Source of the DNA: JBMTVN01 sp046047235
GTDB lineage: Bacteria > Verrucomicrobiota > Verrucomicrobiia > Limisphaerales > JAHDYP01
Length of the DNA stretch: 12,268 nucleotides
Assembly (NCBI GenBank): GCA_046047235.1
Contig: JBJOII010000126.1
Span: 1 to 12,268, forward strand
Reading direction: 5' to 3'
The notes beneath the pieces were generated by a model that was given only the letters and a program-made list of their open reading frames with translations, was not told the DNA's origin and ran no database searches. The translations under genes were made by a program, and so were the position numbers. Of the stretch, positions 6,733 through 12,268 are shown piece after piece. Positions within the stretch are counted from its first letter, which is position 1. The number at the start of each line of letters is the position of its first letter.

Positions 6733-7143
6733 ATGGCCTCATTGAAGCTGGAGATTGTCACGCCGACTGGTCCTGTTTATTCGCAGGATGTGGACATGGT
6801 GGCGCTGCCTGGGCGTGAGGGTGAGATGGGGATTTATCCCATGCATGCACCGCTGATCACCCTGATTGGCAATGGTGAGATTGTTGCCCGTCGTGGTGGT
6901 CAGGAGGATCGGTTTCTGATCACGGGCGGGTGTGCGGACATTACGCAGGAGCGGGTGGCGATTCTGACTGTCTTTGCTACAAGCGAGGATTCGATTGACG
7001 AGACGGAGGCGGAGAAGGCGCGGGAGCGGGCTGAGGCTCGTTTGCGTGACGAGAAGATGTCACCTGAGGAAGAGGCGATGGTGCAGTCTGCCGTGGCGCA
7101 TTCTCTGGCCCAGTTGAACTTCAAGCGACGTCAGCGGCGGTAG
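6733..7143 (+). CDS. atpC: F1 ATP synthase subunit epsilon
   Basis: Rotor-foot subunit linking gamma to the c-ring and able to inhibit ATP hydrolysis. At 136 residues it has normal length. The N-terminal beta-sandwich, about 1-85, shows the signature LEIVTPTGPVYSQDVDMVALPG and GEMGIYPMHAPLIT. A two-helix C-terminal domain (about 88-136) is rich in Glu, Arg and Ala and ends in the basic FKRRQRR. Because the full helical domain is kept, epsilon-type inhibition remains possible (inference). It is the last gene of the operon, 40 bp after atpD and 27 bp before the terminator stem. CTGCC precedes the ATG and there is no clear Shine-Dalgarno. Confidence 0.97.
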   Translation: MASLKLEIVTPTGPVYSQDVDMVALPGREGEMGIYPMHAPLITLIGNGEIVARRGGQEDRFLITGGCADITQERVAILTVFATSEDSIDETEAEKARERAEARLRDEKMSPEEEAMVQSAVAHSLAQLNFKRRQRR

Positions 7144-7170
7144 AGCTGGTTGTTTGCGATTTTGGACATT

Positions 7171-7204
7171 GAAGGCGGGCCTTTCGGCCCGCCTTCATGT
7201 TTTT
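7171..7204 (+). terminator. Intrinsic terminator of the atp operon
   Basis: GAAGGCGGGCC (7171-7181) pairs perfectly with GGCCCGCCTTC (7186-7196) around TTTC. This 11-bp stem is followed by ATGTTTTT. The U-tract suits transcription from the left. On the minus strand no U-tract follows the stem, so it does not look bidirectional. The right arm and U-tract overlap the stop codon and last codons of the convergent epimerase gene. Confidence 0.92.
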
Positions 7205-8292
7205 GGGGTGACTCCGATACCGGCTGGGATGGTGTTTACATTGATATGACCGGCGGGGTTGAGGCAGGGGGTGCGGGCGAGGGGGCCACGGATGAAGTAG
7301 GTCGTATCGAGGTCGACGTAGTCGATGTATTGGAAACCGGCGGCGAAGTGGGCGGCGGCGCTGATGGAGAGGGCACTTTCGAGCATGGCGCCGATCATGA
7401 GTTTAAGGCCGGCGGCTTTGGTGATTCGGGCGATTTCGGCGGTCTCGAAGAGGGCGGTTTTGGCGAGCTTGAGATTAATGGCGTGGACGGCCTTGGTTTT
7501 TATGGCGAAGACGGCGTCGCCCAGGCTGCGGACACTTTCATCGGCGCAGACCACGGTGCCGCTTTCGCGGGTGAGTTTGCGAAGGCCGTCCCAATCTTCG
7601 CGGGGCACGGGTTGTTCGAGGAGTTTGGGGCGGATTCGGTGGCGGCGCAGGGTTTTGAGCAGGGCGAGCATGGATTCAGCCGTGAAGGCCTGATTGGCAT
7701 CGAGGAGGATGGTGCAGCCGGGTGCTTCGCGGGCGACTGATTGGATGCGTTCTACATCGAGGTCGTGGTTGGTGCCGATTTTGATTTTGAAGGTTTTGAA
7801 TCCTTTGCGGTGGAATCTGCGGGTGGCGTTGGCGGCTTCGCGGGCTGAGCCGATGACGATGGTGATATCGGTTTGGAGTTTTTTGGGTTTATGTCCGAAG
7901 AGGCGCCAGAGGGGGATGGCGCAGGAGTTACTGATGGCGTCGAGGACAGCGATTTCCACGGCTTGTTGGGCGGCGTGGTTCTTGTGGTGGCGACGGTTGA
8001 GCTGGGAGCAGACTGAGCGGTAATTGGCGAGGTTGGTTCCGATGAGTTGGAGTGCGGCATGCTGGAGATTGACGAGTGTTTCCTCGAGGGTTTCGCCGGT
8101 GATGTGGGTGGCGATGCCGGCTTCGCCCCAGCCGATGGAGCCATCGGAGAGTTGGATGCGCAGGAAGGTGTTGGCGAAAGTGTCGTGCTGGCCGGTGGCG
8201 ATGCGGAACGGGGTATGGAGGGGGGCCTGGAGGATGAGGGCTTCGGCCTGCTGGACAGTGAGGGCGGTGGCGGACGATTGCCGGGTTTTCAT
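7195..8292 (-). CDS. Dipeptide epimerase, enolase superfamily (L-Ala-D/L-Glu epimerase type)
   Basis: Predicted to invert a dipeptide alpha-carbon, as in L-Ala-D-Glu from murein recycling. At 365 residues, the capping domain (about 15-140, FRIATG...GWGEAG) is followed by the barrel. Visible catalytic residues are K169-x-K171 (FKIKIG), the metal ligands D198 (LLDANQ), E226 (LLEQPVP) and D251 (CADES), and K275 (INLKLAK). D327-L-D329 matches the DxD motif that holds the dipeptide ammonium group in Bacillus subtilis AEE. The spacing matches that enzyme closely. The ATG at 8292 is 16 bases after the upstream methyltransferase stop, with no Shine-Dalgarno. The frame is open further upstream, but there it encodes only low-complexity Ser/Ala/Pro out of frame with the methyltransferase. 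The exact dipeptide preference cannot be read from sequence. Confidence 0.88.
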   Translation of the reverse strand: MKTRQSSATALTVQQAEALILQAPLHTPFRIATGQHDTFANTFLRIQLSDGSIGWGEAGIATHITGETLEETLVNLQHAALQLIGTNLANYRSVCSQLNRRHHKNHAAQQAVEIAVLDAISNSCAIPLWRLFGHKPKKLQTDITIVIGSAREAANATRRFHRKGFKTFKIKIGTNHDLDVERIQSVAREAPGCTILLDANQAFTAESMLALLKTLRRHRIRPKLLEQPVPREDWDGLRKLTRESGTVVCADESVRSLGDAVFAIKTKAVHAINLKLAKTALFETAEIARITKAAGLKLMIGAMLESALSISAAAHFAAGFQYIDYVDLDTTYFIRGPLARTPCLNPAGHINVNTIPAGIGVTPKT

Positions 8293-8308
8293 GGGGTGGG
8301 TGCTTTGT

Positions 8309-9541
8309 TTACCAGACGCGGGCCCAGAGTAGTTTGAGGTAGCGGCTCTCGGGGCAGTTAGACATGACGGGGTGGTCTTCTCCGGCGCCGGTGCGGTCGA
8401 GGAACTGGAGGCGTCGGCCGGCGCGGTGGGCGGAGCGGATGACCATGCGTTCGAATTCCTCGGCGGAGACGAGACCGGAGCAGGAGCAGGTGACGAAGAT
8501 TCCGCCGGTTTCGACGAGGTAGAGGGCGAGTTGGTTGAGGTCTTCGTATTTTTTGCGGCCGCCGTCTTCGTCCTCGCGATCCATGACGAGTTTTGGGGGG
8601 TCGAGCACGACGACTTCCCATTTGCGTTTGTTACGCTGCATTTGGCGGGCATAGGAGAAGGCGTCGCAGTGGACCCAATCGATGCGTGCCTGATTGAGGT
8701 TGGCGTTGCGTTTGGCTTGGGCGATGGCTTTTTCGTCCAGGTCGACGCCGGTGACATCGGTGGCTTTGCCTTGGAGGAGTGCGGAGAGAGCGAAGCCTCC
8801 GGTGTAGCAGCAGAGGTCGAGCATGGTGCGGCCGGGGGTCCATTGGGTGAGGAGGCGGCGGTTGTTGCGTTGGTCGCAGAAGAAGCCGGTTTTGTGACCG
8901 TCGCTAAAGTTGACTTCATAGCGCACGCCGTTCTCGCGGATTTTGACACTACGGACGTTATCCGACTGGATTTTCTGGAGTGGAATCCCTTCACGGCGGG
9001 CGATGTGCTCATCGATTTCGATGACCGTGCGGGAGGTGCCGAGCTGTTGGTGGAGGAGGGTGAGCCAGCGTTCGAGGCGGAGGAAGACGCCATAGCTATG
9101 GACACTGACACTGAGGACATCGTTGAAGCGATCAACGATGAGGCCGCTCAGGGCATCGCCGTCTGAGTGGACGACGCGGAAGGCGTCAGTTGTTTCGGGG
9201 AGCTTCAGGTCATTGAGGCGGAGGTTGATGGCACGGGTGATGGACGTTTCGAGGTCGGTTTCGGAGTAGGGATCTTCTCCATGGAAGAGCACGCGGAGGG
9301 GTACGCGGGCTTTGGGGTTATAGAGGCCGGCGCCGAAGGGCTGTCCTGTTTTGTCATAGACGTTGACGAGATCTCCTGATCGGGCGTCGGCGGAGGCCTC
9401 CCGGATCATGGCGGGGTAGATGGTGGGGTGGTAGCTGAAGGTTTTGAGCTGGACCCATGGGTGGCGCCACGAGGATTTATCGATGGGTGCGCGGGGAGTA
9501 GGCGACTCGGGTGGATTGGTATGCTCGGATTGGCGCTGCAC
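8309..9541 (-). CDS. RlmI-like class I rRNA (cytosine-5) methyltransferase
   Basis: SAM-dependent methyltransferase of the RlmI/YccW family, which makes m5C in 23S rRNA. Numbering is from GTG 9541 (410 residues). A PUA-like RNA-binding domain begins at RHPWV (26-30). SGLIVDRF and KTGFFCDQR follow, then the SAM motif LDLCCYTGGF (D242), VTGVDLD, the DPPK motif (D314) and the CSCSG motif (C352, C354) that supplies the catalytic Cys in this family. The family length is about 390-400. No ATG lies upstream of the PUA motif; the possible starts are GTG 9541, TTG 9559 and TTG 9577. The next ATG (9409) would cut into the PUA domain. GTG 9541 is chosen as the shortest complete form; none has a Shine-Dalgarno. 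The family is sure; the exact rRNA target is inferred. Confidence 0.88.
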   Translation of the reverse strand: MQRQSEHTNPPESPTPRAPIDKSSWRHPWVQLKTFSYHPTIYPAMIREASADARSGDLVNVYDKTGQPFGAGLYNPKARVPLRVLFHGEDPYSETDLETSITRAINLRLNDLKLPETTDAFRVVHSDGDALSGLIVDRFNDVLSVSVHSYGVFLRLERWLTLLHQQLGTSRTVIEIDEHIARREGIPLQKIQSDNVRSVKIRENGVRYEVNFSDGHKTGFFCDQRNNRRLLTQWTPGRTMLDLCCYTGGFALSALLQGKATDVTGVDLDEKAIAQAKRNANLNQARIDWVHCDAFSYARQMQRNKRKWEVVVLDPPKLVMDREDEDGGRKKYEDLNQLALYLVETGGIFVTCSCSGLVSAEEFERMVIRSAHRAGRRLQFLDRTGAGEDHPVMSNCPESRYLKLLWARVW

Positions 9542-9658
9542 CGGGGGAGACTGAACCAAAGGTCTGTGATGTGGCAATCACTCTGGTGGCATCATTCGGC
9601 TTGTTTGGGTGGGTGGGCGGGCGATAGCGTAGGGAAGCCTCAGTTAGAGCGTTACTAC

Positions 9659-12268
9659 GTGTTACAGAGTTTCCCAGGATGGATTGTGCGTGGGCTGCTG
9701 TTGTGCCTTTCCGGTTCAGTGGCAGTGAATGCGGGGTGGTCGGTGGCGGAAGGGTATCGGAGCTTGGCATTGGAGAGGGCTGGGGGTGGCACGGTGGGGT
9801 TTAGTCTGGTGGCTGCGGGGCGTAGTGGTGTGGTATTTACCAACGAGCTGAGGGGGGATGCTTATCTGACGAACGCGGTGGCTCACAACGGATCCGGTGT
9901 GGCGATAGGGGATTATGATGGGGACGGTTTACCGGATTTATATTTCTGTGGGTTGGAGAATGCGAACCGGCTGTATCGGAATCGGGGTGGCTGGGTTTTT
10001 GAAGAGGTGCAGGCGGGGGAGGTGGCGTGTGACGGGCAGTATTCCACGGGGGCGGTGTGGGTGGATGTGGATGGGGACGGGGATTTGGATTTGCTGGTGA
10101 ACGGCATCTCCAGTGGGACGCGGCTGTTTTTGAATGACGGAGATGGGGGTTTGGTGGAGGAGAAGGATTCGGGTTTATCGAGGACGGCTTCATCGACTTC
10201 GATGGCGTTGGCGGATGTGGATGGGGACGGGGATTTGGATCTCTATTGTGCCCATTACATTGATGTGATGCATTTGGCGGATCCGACGACGCGGTTTGCG
10301 TTGGCGCGTGACGAGCGGGGTTGGAGGGTGAGCAAGGTGAACGGGCAATCCACGGAGATGCCGTATTGGAAGGATCGGTTTGAGCTTTTGCCAGGGGGAC
10401 GGGTGAGGGAGTTGCCGGAGGCGGATGGTTTTTATCGGAACATTGGGGGAGGGCGTTTTGAGCCGATGGGGGATGGGGTCTTTGTTGATGAAGGCGGGCG
10501 CTCGGTGGGGCCGTTTCGTGACTGGGGTTTATCGGTGATGTTTCGTGATTTGAATGGGGATGGTGCGCCGGACTTTTATGTTTGCAACGACAACGCGTCA
10601 CCGGACCGGTTATGGATGAACCTTGGGGATGGTCGGTTTCGGGAGGCGGGGGCGGGGACGTTCCGGCATACGAGCCGTTCATCGATGGCTTTGGATTTTG
10701 CGGATGTGGACCGGGACGGGCGCGATGATTTGTTGGTTTTGGACATGTTGGCGCGGGCTTCGGCGCGGCGGATGAGGCAGTTGGTGCGGGATATGCCCGG
10801 GTTGGAGGAGGGTGCGGCGGTGGGGGTGGTGCCGCGGTATAACCGCAACATGTTATTCATGGGGAGGGGGGATGGGAGTTTTGTGGAGACGGCGTTGATG
10901 GCGGGCGTGGCGGCGACGGACTGGGCCTGGTGTCCGGTGTTTATGGATGTGGACTTGGATGGCTATGAGGATTTGCTGGTGTCCAACGGGTTTAGTTTTG
11001 ACGTGATGGATCAGGACAGCACGGATGCGTTGAAGGGGATGCGTTTATCGTTTGAGGAGCGCCGTCGGTTTCGGAAGTTTCATCCGTCATGGTTGACGGC
11101 GAACGCGGCCTTTCGGAACCGGGGTGATGGGAGCTTTGAGTCCGTGGGGCAGACTTGGGGTTTTGCCGAGGTGGGGATATCGAATGGTATGGCGACGGGA
11201 GATTTGGATGGGGATGGTGATTTGGATGTGGTGGTGAACAACCTGAACGGTTTGGCGGGGTTGTATCGGAATGATGGGGGTGGCGGGTTGGTGGCGGTGA
11301 GGTTACGTGGGCGCGGGGGGAACGGGGGAGGAGTTGGGGCGAGGGTGCGGTTGACGGGGGCAGGTGTGGTTCAGAGTCAGGAAGTGATGGCTGGGGGGAG
11401 GTATCTTTCCGGGGATGAGGGGCTGAGGGTTTTTGGGGTTCCGGGGGATGCTGTTGAGGGGCTGAGTTTGGAGGTGGTTTGGAGATCCGGGCGGAGGAGC
11501 GTGATCCCGGTTGAGGTGAACCGGCTTTACGAGGTTGATGAGTCTGGATCGGGGGAGGTGGCAGACCGGGGTGAAGGCGAGGCTGGAGTGTTCTTTGAGG
11601 ATGTGAGTCCGTTGCTGGGGGCGAGACACGAGGAGAACGAAGTGGATGATTGGTTGGTGCAGCCGTTGCTGCCGCGGAAAGTGAGTCGTTTGGGGCCGGG
11701 GTTGGCTTGGGCGGACGTGGACGGGGATGGCTGGGAGGATTTGGTGGTGGCGGCTGCGGCGGGTGAGGCGGCGGTGTGGTTTCGCAGCGAGGGGGGACGG
11801 ACTTTTAAGCGGGGGGATTTTGGTTGGGTTGCGGGGGATGATTTGGCGGGGGTGGTTTATTGGCCGGACGGGTTGGGGGGGGAGCGGTTGCTTATGACGC
11901 AGACGGTGACGACTCCCGGTGCTGAGCGGGGGGAGTTATGGGAATTGCGGCAAGGGGGTGGTGGTGGGGAGGTTTGGGGTTTGAGGTCTTTGGGAGAGCC
12001 GTTGGATGCGGGGGTGAGTCCTGGGGGAATATCGATGGCGGACGTGGATTTGGATGGCGACCTGGATGTGTTTGTGGCGGGTCGGCTGAAGGCGGGGAGA
12101 TATCCGGAGCCGGTGGGTTCGGCGATTTGGTTAAACGAAGGGGGTGAACTCAGGCGTGATGCGAAGTGGAGTGACCAGCTGGGCGGGGCAGGTTTGGTCA
12201 ACGGGTCTACCTTTTGTGATTTGGATGGGGATGGTTATCTGGAGTTGGTGTTGGCGGTTGAGTGGGGT
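9659..12268 (+). CDS. Exported FG-GAP/VCBS repeat protein with ASPIC/UnbV domain, CRTAC1-like (partial)
   Basis: The frame is open for 870 codons to the window edge with no stop. GTG 9659 gives a signal peptide (R11, hydrophobic 12-23, likely cleavage after A25), so export is inferred. GTG 9566 or ATG 9569 upstream would bury it. Ten DxDxDG-type calcium loops begin near residues 85, 136, 186, 297, 349, 430, 515, 686, 795 and 854, typical of FG-GAP/VCBS beta-propeller blades. An ASPIC/UnbV domain at about 543-628 carries AGGRYLSGDEGLRVFG and ends in VEVNRLYEVDE. A second propeller segment opens with FFEDVSPLLGARHEE and LGPGLAWADVDGDG. The family is common in Verrucomicrobiota, Planctomycetota and Bacteroidota; its function is poorly known, with adhesion or extracellular binding suggested. 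It is divergent from the methyltransferase gene, with no clear promoter between them and only a weak GAG before the start. Confidence 0.88.
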   Translation, partial: MLQSFPGWIVRGLLLCLSGSVAVNAGWSVAEGYRSLALERAGGGTVGFSLVAAGRSGVVFTNELRGDAYLTNAVAHNGSGVAIGDYDGDGLPDLYFCGLENANRLYRNRGGWVFEEVQAGEVACDGQYSTGAVWVDVDGDGDLDLLVNGISSGTRLFLNDGDGGLVEEKDSGLSRTASSTSMALADVDGDGDLDLYCAHYIDVMHLADPTTRFALARDERGWRVSKVNGQSTEMPYWKDRFELLPGGRVRELPEADGFYRNIGGGRFEPMGDGVFVDEGGRSVGPFRDWGLSVMFRDLNGDGAPDFYVCNDNASPDRLWMNLGDGRFREAGAGTFRHTSRSSMALDFADVDRDGRDDLLVLDMLARASARRMRQLVRDMPGLEEGAAVGVVPRYNRNMLFMGRGDGSFVETALMAGVAATDWAWCPVFMDVDLDGYEDLLVSNGFSFDVMDQDSTDALKGMRLSFEERRRFRKFHPSWLTANAAFRNRGDGSFESVGQTWGFAEVGISNGMATGDLDGDGDLDVVVNNLNGLAGLYRNDGGGGLVAVRLRGRGGNGGGVGARVRLTGAGVVQSQEVMAGGRYLSGDEGLRVFGVPGDAVEGLSLEVVWRSGRRSVIPVEVNRLYEVDESGSGEVADRGEGEAGVFFEDVSPLLGARHEENEVDDWLVQPLLPRKVSRLGPGLAWADVDGDGWEDLVVAAAAGEAAVWFRSEGGRTFKRGDFGWVAGDDLAGVVYWPDGLGGERLLMTQTVTTPGAERGELWELRQGGGGGEVWGLRSLGEPLDAGVSPGGISMADVDLDGDLDVFVAGRLKAGRYPEPVGSAIWLNEGGELRRDAKWSDQLGGAGLVNGSTFCDLDGDGYLELVLAVEWG
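11309..11339 (+). other. Potential G-quadruplex motif inside the VCBS gene
   Basis: Four runs of at least three G (GGG, GGGGGG, GGGGG, GGGG) are separated by loops of 3, 3 and 7 bases, fitting the G3+N1-7 pattern on the coding strand. It encodes a Gly/Arg-rich linker at the start of the ASPIC/UnbV domain, so the mRNA could fold the same way. It may only reflect the extreme G richness of this gene. Confidence 0.5.

Noticed and set aside
7150..7740. A 196-codon + strand frame after atpC.
   Set aside because: It runs through the atp terminator and is antisense to the epimerase active-site motifs; the Gly/Glu/Asp-rich content is a shadow.
8293..9135. The epimerase frame stays open upstream for another 281 codons, which would give a 646-residue fusion.
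   Set aside because: The extra part is low-complexity Ser/Ala/Pro/Thr sequence read out of frame through the methyltransferase gene, which has clear conserved motifs. GC-rich skewed DNA easily leaves such frames open.
8372..9166. A 264-codon + strand frame rich in Gly, Ala, Glu and Asp.
   Set aside because: It is antisense to the conserved methyltransferase motifs and has biased, repetitive composition with no recognisable domain.
9569..9658. An upstream ATG for the VCBS gene adding 30 residues.
   Set aside because: The added residues (MWQSLWWHHSACLGGW...) would bury the signal peptide, and this start overlaps the divergent methyltransferase reading frame.
9837..10682. A 281-codon minus-strand frame rich in Pro, Ser and His.
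   Set aside because: It is antisense to several DxDxDG repeats of the VCBS gene; its composition follows from the G-rich opposite strand.

Overview
The window carries a complete F1Fo ATP synthase operon on the + strand (atpB-E-F-H-A-G-D-C, about 466-7143). It is followed by a convergent two-gene minus-strand unit: an RlmI-like rRNA methyltransferase and a dipeptide epimerase. A divergent + strand gene for a large exported FG-GAP/VCBS + ASPIC/UnbV (CRTAC1-like) protein then runs off the right edge. The organism looks like a free-living bacterium of the PVC group, most likely Verrucomicrobiota. This is inference from the signal-peptide-bearing, His-rich AtpB, the style of the b subunit, the CRTAC1-like protein, and the many genes without a Shine-Dalgarno sequence. 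No rRNA or other taxonomic marker is present.

Left edge (1-465): probably the last codons of an upstream + strand gene, then about 410 bp without a convincing gene. That stretch holds a weak candidate promoter near 239-268. No atpI or atpZ lies between it and atpB.

ATP synthase (466-7204): eight genes in the canonical order with gaps of 14-78 bp. The Fo genes come first (a, c, b), then delta, alpha, gamma, beta and epsilon. Key catalytic residues are present: the stator Arg of subunit a, the ion-carrying Glu of c, and the P-loops of alpha and beta. Subunit c is 62 residues and delta is 130 residues, both well below the usual family length. A strong 12-bp hairpin sits between atpE and atpF. 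atpE also has the only clear Shine-Dalgarno sequence in the operon, as expected if the c subunit must be made in excess. An 11-bp intrinsic terminator closes the operon, and its U-tract lies inside the last codons of the convergent epimerase gene.

Minus-strand pair (7195-9541, frame open to 9577): the methyltransferase is upstream and the enolase-superfamily dipeptide epimerase starts 16 bp after its stop, so they are probably co-transcribed. There is no evident functional link between rRNA methylation and murein-peptide recycling.

Right edge (9659-12268): at least 870 codons of a secreted beta-propeller-type protein with ten DxDxDG calcium-binding loops and an ASPIC/UnbV domain between two propeller segments. 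The whole + strand is strongly G-rich over C regardless of gene direction, which points to replication-strand bias. I see no mobile element, CRISPR array, tRNA or rRNA. I also see no clearly undescribed system; the most interesting points are variations on known machinery.
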